Made by a program: the position numbers and the translations under genes. A model generated the notes under the pieces. It saw only the letters and a list, made by a program, of their open reading frames with translations, was not told the DNA's origin and did no database searches. Positions 1 to 7,857 of a stretch of 64,000 nucleotides of DNA are shown here, piece after piece. Position 1 is the stretch's first letter. The number at the start of each line of letters is the position of its first letter. This DNA comes from Microscillaceae bacterium (GTDB lineage Bacteria; Bacteroidota; Bacteroidia; Cytophagales; Microscillaceae): contig JAABSX010000002.1 of the NCBI GenBank assembly GCA_011390205.1, positions 124,001 to 188,000 on the forward strand, in the 5' to 3' direction.

Positions 1-51
1 CTGTGTGCATTGTAGCGTGCATTTGACTGGTCATCTACAGTTTTTAGTCCT

Positions 52-525
52 TTATTCATACTCAAAGCGGTCTAGGTTTTCATCTAGCACCTCCCAGGTA
101 TGGTCGGCAAGGAGGCTTACTTTGGAGATATACTCAAAAGGAATGGATTTGCCCCACTCTTCACGGCTGACCATAGAGAGGACATACTGCCCGTTTTTGC
201 GTAGATATAGATGATATGTATGCCCTATGACAGGCTCAAAATTCATATCTGCATCATATATTTGGCGTGATACCTCTGCTCTATTTTTTAGGGCTTCTGC
301 CTGCTCACTGAGTACTTTCATTTGGTCATAGAGTTGTCTCAGCTGCCTGTCAGTTTGCTGCTGCATGGCTGCAATAGATTTTCCGTGAATTGCTCCTTTT
401 TCAGTAGGTCTGATGACCGCTCCCCCCGCAGTATGTGCGTAAGGCAGTGTGCCAGGGTTTTCAGTGATTTTATCCTTATCAATCGGATTGATGAATTCTT
501 TTTGCTTAGACTCTTCTTTGCTCAT
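52..525 (-). CDS. DUF2452 family protein
   Basis: 157-aa soluble protein of unknown function. The N-terminal third carries the run LPYAHTAGGAVIRPTEKG (about residues 27-44), which I recognise as the conserved core of DUF2452. It is followed by a helical, Gln/Arg-rich stretch (about 55-90) likely to form a coiled coil, and a C-terminal part rich in aromatic residues. There is no signal peptide or membrane segment, so it should be cytoplasmic. It is transcribed alone, divergently from the outer-membrane barrel gene, and has its own promoter-like sequence 30-60 bp upstream. Family assignment is from the motif; no function is known. Confidence 0.75.
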   Translation of the reverse strand: MSKEESKQKEFINPIDKDKITENPGTLPYAHTAGGAVIRPTEKGAIHGKSIAAMQQQTDRQLRQLYDQMKVLSEQAEALKNRAEVSRQIYDADMNFEPVIGHTYHLYLRKNGQYVLSMVSREEWGKSIPFEYISKVSLLADHTWEVLDENLDRFEYE

Positions 526-556
526 CTTATAAATTATTCTTTAACAGCTAACTTGA

Positions 557-588
557 CAAAGATATAATTGTTTGACCTGATTCTCAAA
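557..588 (-). promoter_or_regulatory. Bacteroidota-type promoter of the DUF2452 gene
   Basis: Read on the minus strand, TTTG (588-585) is followed by exactly 20 nt and then TATCTTTG (564-557). This fits the Bacteroidota housekeeping promoter TTTG-N19-21-TAnnTTTG. It lies 32 nt upstream of the ATG at 525. Assigned by consensus only. Confidence 0.6.
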
Positions 589-699
589 TTAGGATAAGCA
601 CATAATTTATTTTTAGCTAGTCTTTAAACCTTTAGCTTCTCACAGAGTCTTATGCCGATGTAACACTTATTGTCTTAAATTTATTGATTAAAATATCAC

Positions 700-3498
700 A
701 TGAAACACATTTATTTATTTTTGGTCTTTTTTAGTGCTTTTACATTGCAAGCATTTGCCCAAAATCTCTCCCTAAAAGGCACTATCACAGATGCTACAGA
801 CCAAAGCCCACTTGCTGGTGCGAATGTGATCCTGCTCAATCAAAGTGAGCAAGCCATCAAAGCTTCTTTTACAGATAAAGACGGAAAATTTAGCTTGACG
901 GATATCCAAGAAGGAGCATACACACTTAAAATTAGCTTCATAGGCTATCAGACCTATCAAAAAAAACTTGATTTCCTCCAAAAACAGACGGAGCTTGGTG
1001 TCATTGCTCTTCTGGCAGATGACAAGACCCTTGATCAGATAAACATTATAGGCAAAACACCGCCCACCGTGCAAAAGGGCGATACCACAGAATATAACTC
1101 GCAGGCATTCAAGACCAACCCCGATGCCAATGCCGAAGACCTTATCCAGAAAATGCCAGGCATTACCTCACAGGGAGGTACTGTCAATGCACAAGGAGAG
1201 CAAGTCAGAAGGGTGCTCGTAGATGGAAAACCATTCTTTGGTGATGACCCCAACCTTGCCCTCAAAAATCTACCCGCCAATGTGATAGATAAAATACAAG
1301 TATTTGACCAAGCCAGTGACCAAGCACAGTTTACGGGCGTAGATGATGGTGAATCTGTCAAGACCATTAATATCATCACCAAAGTAGAAATGAGAAATGG
1401 CACATTCGGGCGAGTCTATGCAGGCTATGGCACAGACAATACCTATAAAGTAGGTGGAAACATTAACTTTTTTGAAGAAGACAAGCGTGTTTCTGTTTTG
1501 GGGCAATCTAACAACATCAATATCCAGAACTTCTCAGCCGAAGACCTTGTGGGCGTAGCGAGTGGCTCAGGAGGAGGTGGGCGTGGGAGAGGAAGACGTG
1601 GTGGCGGTGGCAATACAGGTGATTTTTTGGTGGGGCAGCAAAATGGCATCTCTACCTCACACGCACTAGGGCTTAACTACACAGACAAATGGGGTGAAAA
1701 AATGGAAATTTCGGCAAGTTATTTCCTTAACAAAACAGAGAATCTCTCCCTACAAGACCTGAACAGAGAATATTTCTTAGAAAATAACCAGAATCAGTTT
1801 TATGATGAGCAAAACATCAACAACGCAGATAATTTTAGTAATCGTCTAAATCTCAACCTTGAATACAACTTCAATAAACGCACCTCTCTCATTATGCGTC
1901 CTCGCCTGAGTTTTCAAGATAATCAATCATTTGCAAATTTCATAGGAAGCACCAACGAACAAACAACCCTGCTCAATCAGTCTGTCAGTAACAACAACAA
2001 TGATTTGAAAGGTTACAATTTTTCCAATGACTTGACCATAAGGCACCGCTTTGAAAAAAGAGGACGCACCCTCTCTGGAAGAATCCGAACAGGACTAAAC
2101 CGCACAGAAGGTGGGGGTGATTTAATCTCGAATAACCGATATTTTGATGAAGGACAAGAAACCATTGATTTAATCAATCAACAGGCTGATATACTGGTCA
2201 ATGGATTGAACCTAGAAGGCAGACTGACCTACAGCGAGCCGCTCAGCATGAATAGTTTTTTGCAACTGGGCTACGAAGCCAGCTATCAAAAAGATGAATC
2301 AGATAGAAGCACTTTTGATTTTGATGAAGTAGCACAAGATTATACCAATATCAATGCAAACCTCAGTAATGTCTTTAAGAGTAATTATTTTAGGCAAGAA
2401 GTAGAAACACAGTACCGATACACCAAAAACAGAAACTTTTTCTCGGCAGGGTTGGCCTATCAGTGGGCTGATTTGGAGAGTATCCCTATTTTTCCGCAGG
2501 GCAATAATCTGAGCCGCAACTTTCAGAACTTACTGCCCAGACTTGTGCTAAGCCTCAGAATGGAAGAAGGCAAAAGCCTGCGGGTGATTTACCGCACTTC
2601 TACTAACCCACCCTCTGTCAATCAACTACAAGAAGTCATCAACAATAGCAACCCTCTGCAACTCCGCACTGGCAATGCCGCCCTAGACCAATCTTACCAA
2701 CACAGGCTGATAGTCCGCTATAGTGCCCCCAATGTAGAAAAATCACAGACATTTTTTGTGTTTTTGAACAGTAACTATACCGCAAATTATGTAGGCAATA
2801 GCACTTTGATAGCCAATATAGATACAGACCTTGGCAATGGTATCACCTTGCAAAGAGGTGCACAGCTTATCCGCCCCGTCAATCTGGATGGCAACTGGAG
2901 CCATAGGGCCTTGCTTACTTTTGGTTTTCCGCTAGGCTTTTTGAAGAGCAATCTAAACCTTGATTTGGGGGCAGGCTACAGCCGCATTCCTGGGCTTATC
3001 AATGCGCAGCCTAATTTTTCAAATAATACCAGTGTGAATACAGGCATCGTCTTGAGCAGCAATATCAGTGAGAATATAGACTTTACACTCAGCTTACAGC
3101 CTGCTTATAACTGGGTAAATAATACCGTACAGACCAACCTAGACAATAATTACTACAGCCAAAGTTCTCGCCTTCAGTTAAATTGGATTTTTGGGAACGG
3201 CTGGGTATTCTCAGGCGATATCAACAATCAATTTTACAGAGGGCTTTCGGAAGGTTTTGACCAAAGTTTTTGGCTTATGGGACTAGGCTTCGGCAAAAAA
3301 TTCTTAAAAGACAGAAGGGGAGAGTTACAGCTTTCTGTTTTTGATTTACTGAGGCAAAACAACAGCATACAGCGAAACATCACTGATGTATATCTAGAAG
3401 ATGTCCGTAACAATGTATTAGAGCGCTACTACATGCTTACGTTTAGCTACAGGATTAGCAGCTTCAAATCCCGTGAGCGTGTCAGAGATGAGCAGTAA
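700..3498 (+). CDS. outer-membrane beta-barrel protein, TonB-receptor-like with CarboxypepD_reg domain
   Basis: 932 aa. A signal peptide ending ALQAFAQ (about residues 1-21) is followed by a CarboxypepD_reg-like domain (about 22-110; GTITDATDQSPLAGANVILL). Next comes a plug-like segment (about 115-230; QKMPGITSQGGTVNAQGE and VLVDGKPFFGDDP), then a long barrel rich in alternating aromatic strands that ends in YRI plus a short basic tail. This layout matches the Bacteroidota 'outer membrane beta-barrel family' (OMP_b-brl_3) rather than SusC. A Gly/Arg-only insert (SGSGGGGRGRGRRGGGG, about residue 290) probably sits in an extracellular loop. There is no SusD partner or TonB-box evidence nearby, so the substrate is unknown. 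The last 17 nt overlap the histidine kinase gene tail to tail. Confidence 0.88.
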   Translation: MKHIYLFLVFFSAFTLQAFAQNLSLKGTITDATDQSPLAGANVILLNQSEQAIKASFTDKDGKFSLTDIQEGAYTLKISFIGYQTYQKKLDFLQKQTELGVIALLADDKTLDQINIIGKTPPTVQKGDTTEYNSQAFKTNPDANAEDLIQKMPGITSQGGTVNAQGEQVRRVLVDGKPFFGDDPNLALKNLPANVIDKIQVFDQASDQAQFTGVDDGESVKTINIITKVEMRNGTFGRVYAGYGTDNTYKVGGNINFFEEDKRVSVLGQSNNINIQNFSAEDLVGVASGSGGGGRGRGRRGGGGNTGDFLVGQQNGISTSHALGLNYTDKWGEKMEISASYFLNKTENLSLQDLNREYFLENNQNQFYDEQNINNADNFSNRLNLNLEYNFNKRTSLIMRPRLSFQDNQSFANFIGSTNEQTTLLNQSVSNNNNDLKGYNFSNDLTIRHRFEKRGRTLSGRIRTGLNRTEGGGDLISNNRYFDEGQETIDLINQQADILVNGLNLEGRLTYSEPLSMNSFLQLGYEASYQKDESDRSTFDFDEVAQDYTNINANLSNVFKSNYFRQEVETQYRYTKNRNFFSAGLAYQWADLESIPIFPQGNNLSRNFQNLLPRLVLSLRMEEGKSLRVIYRTSTNPPSVNQLQEVINNSNPLQLRTGNAALDQSYQHRLIVRYSAPNVEKSQTFFVFLNSNYTANYVGNSTLIANIDTDLGNGITLQRGAQLIRPVNLDGNWSHRALLTFGFPLGFLKSNLNLDLGAGYSRIPGLINAQPNFSNNTSVNTGIVLSSNISENIDFTLSLQPAYNWVNNTVQTNLDNNYYSQSSRLQLNWIFGNGWVFSGDINNQFYRGLSEGFDQSFWLMGLGFGKKFLKDRRGELQLSVFDLLRQNNSIQRNITDVYLEDVRNNVLERYYMLTFSYRISSFKSRERVRDEQ

Positions 3499-4861
3499 TG
3501 ATGCTTTTTTGGGTGTTGGGGCTGCTTTCTTTCCGCAGCTCCATCTCCTTTGGAATTTTAATCACAAATACTGTCTTGCCTGGTTCGGAGTGTTTTAAGG
3601 AGATGTCTCCTCCTATTTTGTGCATAGCGATTTTAGCCTTGTAGAGCCCCAAACCAAATCCTTTGAAGAAGTCTGTCCCTCTAAAAAACATATCAAATAT
3701 CTTAGATTGAATTTTAGGAAGCACCCCTTGCCCGTTGTCTTCTACTTCTATTATAAGATGCTCTTTGTTTGCACTAGCCCTCAGCTCTACTTCACCTGGG
3801 CGGTGTTTTTGATAATTGGCGTGTTGGAGTGCATTTCGGAGCACATTGTCAAGGGCTATTTCCAGCATATCAATGTCTGTATTGGCAGTGATGTCTTCTA
3901 AGATATTTACCACAAAACTGACATTGCTAAAGCCTTCTGCCCTGTGCATGCTTTTTGTAATCTGTCGGCATAGCTTTTTAATGTTGATGGGTCTTGCTTG
4001 GTTTTCGTGGTGTCGGATATTTCCTATCTCTACTATTCGGAAGAGCAAAAGCTGTAAGCTATGTATGACTTTTTTTTGCATCTGGAGATATTCTCTAGCA
4101 GATTCATTTTCTATCTCCATCAGCCCGATATTGCAAAGCCCGTCTAGTGTAGTCAGGGGGCCTTTAAGGTCGTGAGAGGCTTTGTATAAAAAGGTATCTA
4201 AATCTTTGTTTGCTTCTTCTAATTTATGAATGACATCTAGTAAGTTTTCTGTTTGCTTGTGAACAGTCTTAGAGAGGTCTTCATTCATTTTTTGGCTTCT
4301 TCTGAATATTTTATAGAAGAAAAAAGTAAAGCCAACCCCTAATATAAAAGCAAGTGCAAAAGAAAAGGATAAAAACCATATCCATTGTTGGCTTTGGTCT
4401 TTGAGGGGGATTTTCATTTTTTCTAAATCCTTATACGCTTTCTTACTTTCTTGTATGGCGAGGCTATCTAAGTAGCTGCGTATGCTGTGTGCTTTTTGTG
4501 TGTATGCCAGTGCTTGTTCAAACTCTCGGTTTTGTGTTTTGATTTTGGCAAGAAGATGATACAGTGCTATCTGAGGCGCTGGGTTTTGAGAGGTTTTTTG
4601 TAATATAAGGGCTTTCTGGAAATGGTCAAATGCTTCGTCCTTTTTTTGAGATTGTAGGCATTCTTGTCCTATCTTTTTGAGGCTATCCACAGATATTTGC
4701 AGTGCTTGTTCGTGCCGCACAGCATTCAGACTGTCCGAATGGATCACCAATAAGTAGTTGTTTTTTTGTGGTATGACCGATTGACTTCTTAGTTTTGTGA
4801 AACTCCCCACCACTAAAAAAACCATCCATACACATACTGAGAAGGATACTTTGCTACACAT
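3482..4861 (-). CDS. TPR-containing membrane sensor histidine kinase
   Basis: 459 aa. An N-terminal signal or anchor (about 1-25) is followed by a periplasmic helical region with TPR-like repeats (about 50-150; KIGQECLQSQKKDEAFDHF). Then come one transmembrane helix (about 163-187), a coiled coil, and a HisKA/HATPase_c module. The phosphoacceptor box is ASHDLKGPL. The ATP lid shows an N box (DNVLRNALQHA), a G1 box (VEDNGQGV) and a G2 box (GFGLGLYKAK). This is the Bacteroidota pattern of TPR histidine kinases whose ligand is unknown. No response regulator is adjacent, so it is an orphan here. The gene converges on, and overlaps by 17 nt, the upstream barrel gene. Confidence 0.88.
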   Translation of the reverse strand: MCSKVSFSVCVWMVFLVVGSFTKLRSQSVIPQKNNYLLVIHSDSLNAVRHEQALQISVDSLKKIGQECLQSQKKDEAFDHFQKALILQKTSQNPAPQIALYHLLAKIKTQNREFEQALAYTQKAHSIRSYLDSLAIQESKKAYKDLEKMKIPLKDQSQQWIWFLSFSFALAFILGVGFTFFFYKIFRRSQKMNEDLSKTVHKQTENLLDVIHKLEEANKDLDTFLYKASHDLKGPLTTLDGLCNIGLMEIENESAREYLQMQKKVIHSLQLLLFRIVEIGNIRHHENQARPINIKKLCRQITKSMHRAEGFSNVSFVVNILEDITANTDIDMLEIALDNVLRNALQHANYQKHRPGEVELRASANKEHLIIEVEDNGQGVLPKIQSKIFDMFFRGTDFFKGFGLGLYKAKIAMHKIGGDISLKHSEPGKTVFVIKIPKEMELRKESSPNTQKSIITAHL

Positions 4862-5164
4862 ATATTAAGTAAGTCTATAGGTATTTATCTTTCTTGCCTT
4901 GATTGATATATAGGGTCTGATACGTAAGATTTACTTATGAGTTCATTGATGAAAGATTTCAGGTCAAAAAGTATTTTTAAACAAAATAAAAGACAAAAAT
5001 ATAAGACTGTCACGCCTCACTTCGGAGGTTAACAATCGGTCTCACTTGATTACTTTTTGCTCCAAATCATAAGAATTCATCAAAAAATGAGTTATTTTTG
5101 GGATACAAAGGCACTTACTGCCTAAATTCAAAACCAACATAAATTATTGAACAAAATCTATTTT
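4862..5164. other. intergenic region between divergent kinase and RlpA-like genes
   Basis: About 300 bp without a gene. On the plus strand a TATTTTTG -7-like element (5093-5100) lies 65 nt before the rlpA-like ATG, without a good TTTG at the -33 spacing. On the minus strand CAAAAATA (4994-5001) could serve the kinase in the same way. I see no terminator or repeat. Confidence 0.35.
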
Positions 5165-5575
5165 ATGCAAGTATCTCTTCCAACATATCCCTTTAAGAGT
5201 AGTCTTTTCCTTTTTTTATTGGTCACTCTCAATGCTTGTGAACTGCTCACAGCCATTACAAACACAGACAAAACGGGCAGTACAGGCCTAATGTCTGGCG
5301 AAGCCTCTTATTACGGTGGGAAGTTTCATGGCAAGCCTACTGCTAGCGGAGAGATTTTTGATAAAAACAAACTCACTGCTGCCCACAAAACGCTGCCCTT
5401 TCAGACTAAAGTAGAGGTAGAAAACCTCAAAAATCGTAAAAAAGTGATTGTCCGTATCAATGACCGTATGCCTCCAAGCTCTAAAAGAAGTATAGACCTC
5501 TCAGAAGCTGCAGCCAAAAAAATAGACATGATCAGAGATGGAGTGGTAAATGTGAAGATTAAGGTGCTTCCCTAG
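5165..5575 (+). CDS. RlpA-like septal ring lipoprotein (double-psi beta-barrel)
   Basis: 136 aa from the ATG at 5165; a TTG six codons upstream is possible but would spoil the signal. The N-terminus is a lipoprotein signal with lipobox TLNAC (Cys about residue 25). The rest is a compact RlpA domain: GEASYYGGKFHGKPTASGE, then TAAHKTLPFQTKVEV, the catalytic-type VRINDRMP, and RSIDLSEAAAKKI. RlpA proteins bind or cleave denuded peptidoglycan glycans at the septum. No SPOR domain is present, and the protein is little more than the barrel, as in many Bacteroidota. It is monocistronic and converges on the phosphatase gene at 5620. Confidence 0.88.
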   Translation: MQVSLPTYPFKSSLFLFLLVTLNACELLTAITNTDKTGSTGLMSGEASYYGGKFHGKPTASGEIFDKNKLTAAHKTLPFQTKVEVENLKNRKKVIVRINDRMPPSSKRSIDLSEAAAKKIDMIRDGVVNVKIKVLP

Positions 5576-5619
5576 ATGCAGCGGAATTGGTCTAGGAATC
5601 TTTGGCTTTGTGTGCGTTC

Positions 5620-7752
5620 TCATTTTATCTTAAATCCAAGTATAAGCATGTCATCTATTTGTTTTTCGTTTGCACTGCCCATCCAGTTAGTAACTGTATC
5701 CAGCAAGATGCTTCCTTGGGTATTCATGGGTTGCTGGTGAATCTCTGTCAGAAGATTTCGCAGACGATTGATGCCATATTTTTTGCGTGCTTGGCTGCCG
5801 AATTGGTCTTGGAAGCCATCAGAGAAAATATAACAGGTAGTGGGCTTCTCGATAGATATCACATGCTTTTCAAAGATGCGTTCTTTTTCACGTTGCTCTC
5901 CTCCTATAGAAAGACGGCTGCCTTTGATATAAAAAAGCTGATTGTCTTGAAAATACACCAAAGGATTATGAGCACCCGCAAACTGCATTTCTTTTTTATC
6001 CTTGTCTATGACACACAGCGCAATGTCCATCCCATCTCGGTTATTACTTTCTTTTTGTTTGAGGATGTTTCTGATACCTTTGTGCATTTTATTCAAAATA
6101 AGGTCTGCCTCATAAATCTTTCTATTAATAATGACCTCAGTGAGTAAGTCATTAGAAATCAAACTCATAAAAGCACCAGGCACTCCATGCCCTGTGCAGT
6201 CGGCAGCTGCCACGATAATTTTGTTATCAACTTCAACAAACCAGTAAAAATCTCCCGAAACCACATCTTTGGGCTTGAATAACACAAAGGCATCTTCAAA
6301 GAGATTCTCTAGCAGCTCCAAGGGAGGCAGCATAGCATTTTGGATACTTTTGGCATAGTTGATACTAGACTTGATGTCTTGATAAGCCTGTTTAAGTTCT
6401 TTACTCTGAATTTCTAACTGCTCATTTTGAGATAAGATTTCTTCTTGTGATTGCTCTAGCTCTGTAGTTCTTTCCTTTACTTTTTGCTCTAAGAGTTTAT
6501 TTTGCTCTTCTAAAATACGTTCATTTTCTGCCTGAGCTATTTCTTTTTCTTCTTTAAATTGATTGATTTGGTCAGCAAGTGCAAAAGAAAAAAGTAGCAC
6601 TTCTATCAATGCACCTAATTGATGAATATGGTGCAGAATGAATGAGTCAGGAATCAAACCAATATTTTTGACATTGAGGATTGCCAGCCCTATCAAGAAG
6701 GTAATCCAACCCAACACAAAATAACGGGCATATCGCTCACCCTTATACCAGACATAGACTCCTAGACTAAATACCAGTGTGGTGCTGATGAATGTCCACA
6801 GAATCGTCATTAGGATGTATAGCTTGAAAGGAACGAAGAAAAATGCCAGCACAGAAAAAATACAATAGCCCAAGATAAAAGGATAATATTTATAAAGGCG
6901 GGGTAGTTTGCGGCTTATCTCCAAGAAATCAAAGCTAAACAGTACAATAAAAACAATATCTATGTGTACAGTCAGTAACAAAATAGACTTCTCAAGTGCT
7001 ACACTATCAAACCAAAGATAAGTAAAGCCATGCCCACTATTGGAAATCTGTGCGATGATATAAAAGAAAATGTAAGCACAATAATACAAATACCTGATTT
7101 TGCGAATGGCAGTAAACAAAAACAGGTTGTAAAACATCATAATACTCAATGCACCGAAGAACAAGCCATAAAACAAATTGGTAACAAAGGCGGTTTGCTC
7201 AAATTCGTACGCACTGCTGAGTGTAAGTGCTATGTTTGCTGGGCCTAATGAATTTACTTTTAAATAAAACGTGTGCACTCCGTCATCGTGAAGCTGCAGC
7301 GGAAACACATAAGAAATATAAGGATATACGTGCTTGACCTTGGATACTCTCCCACCAGCAATGGCTCGCGACCCATCACCTTCAGGAGGTATGTGGTATA
7401 GCAGCAGTGAATCTATGGTAGAGTACGCATTTTCTAAGTACCAGAGGTTCTCCTGAGTACCGATATGGCTTTTGAGAACAGGGTTTGTGTTTTTGACTTT
7501 AAACTTAATCCAGAAGTTAGATGGTCTTAGCCCAAAATTAAGACCCTTGGCAGGGGGAGGTATAAAAGCTGTATCTAATTTTCCTTGAATGATGTCTTCG
7601 GCTTTGAATGCCCTTTTTTCATCTTCAAAAAAGAGTATGTTGCTCTCAAAGTCGGTAGCAGACCGCCGCCCCTCGAGAGAAATCACTTCTTGACTGAATC
7701 CATAAGAAACACTCAAACAATATATAAGCAAAAAAAAGATACTTTTTTTCAT
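5620..7752 (-). CDS. 7TM-DISM receptor with C-terminal SpoIIE-type PP2C phosphatase
   Basis: 710 aa from the ATG at 7752, chosen because it begins the signal peptide MKKSIFFLLIYCLSVSYGFSQ; an in-frame ATG lies 30 codons upstream. Order: periplasmic 7TMR-DISMED2-like domain (about 25-170; LRPSNFWIKFKVKN), seven transmembrane helices (about 180-385), a long coiled coil (about 390-470), then a SpoIIE/PP2C phosphatase (about 480-710). The phosphatase has the metal-binding VVSGDFYWF, AADCTGHGVPGAFMS, DGMDIALC and IFSDGFQDQFG motifs. Such proteins dephosphorylate Ser/Thr on anti-anti-sigma-like partners. No kinase or STAS/SiaC partner is adjacent. It closely resembles the phosphatase domain of the protein at 40115, so cross-talk is possible. 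Confidence 0.88.
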   Translation of the reverse strand: MKKSIFFLLIYCLSVSYGFSQEVISLEGRRSATDFESNILFFEDEKRAFKAEDIIQGKLDTAFIPPPAKGLNFGLRPSNFWIKFKVKNTNPVLKSHIGTQENLWYLENAYSTIDSLLLYHIPPEGDGSRAIAGGRVSKVKHVYPYISYVFPLQLHDDGVHTFYLKVNSLGPANIALTLSSAYEFEQTAFVTNLFYGLFFGALSIMMFYNLFLFTAIRKIRYLYYCAYIFFYIIAQISNSGHGFTYLWFDSVALEKSILLLTVHIDIVFIVLFSFDFLEISRKLPRLYKYYPFILGYCIFSVLAFFFVPFKLYILMTILWTFISTTLVFSLGVYVWYKGERYARYFVLGWITFLIGLAILNVKNIGLIPDSFILHHIHQLGALIEVLLFSFALADQINQFKEEKEIAQAENERILEEQNKLLEQKVKERTTELEQSQEEILSQNEQLEIQSKELKQAYQDIKSSINYAKSIQNAMLPPLELLENLFEDAFVLFKPKDVVSGDFYWFVEVDNKIIVAAADCTGHGVPGAFMSLISNDLLTEVIINRKIYEADLILNKMHKGIRNILKQKESNNRDGMDIALCVIDKDKKEMQFAGAHNPLVYFQDNQLFYIKGSRLSIGGEQREKERIFEKHVISIEKPTTCYIFSDGFQDQFGSQARKKYGINRLRNLLTEIHQQPMNTQGSILLDTVTNWMGSANEKQIDDMLILGFKIK

Positions 7753-7857
7753 ATTCTTCGATAAACCCTGAGAGATGACAAGATAGAAGATTGCATTGAT
7801 TCCACCAAAATAACAAAATTTATACCTTTGTGCTGTCATCATTAAGATTATTTTTCT

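Noticed and set aside
1443-1649. Pro/Arg-rich minus-strand frame inside the barrel gene
   Set aside because: It is simply the complement of the Gly/Arg loop codons in the outer-membrane protein.
5602-6147. 181-codon open frame on the plus strand
   Set aside because: It lies antisense to the SpoIIE phosphatase coding region, whose motifs are unmistakable, and its translation has no recognisable domain.
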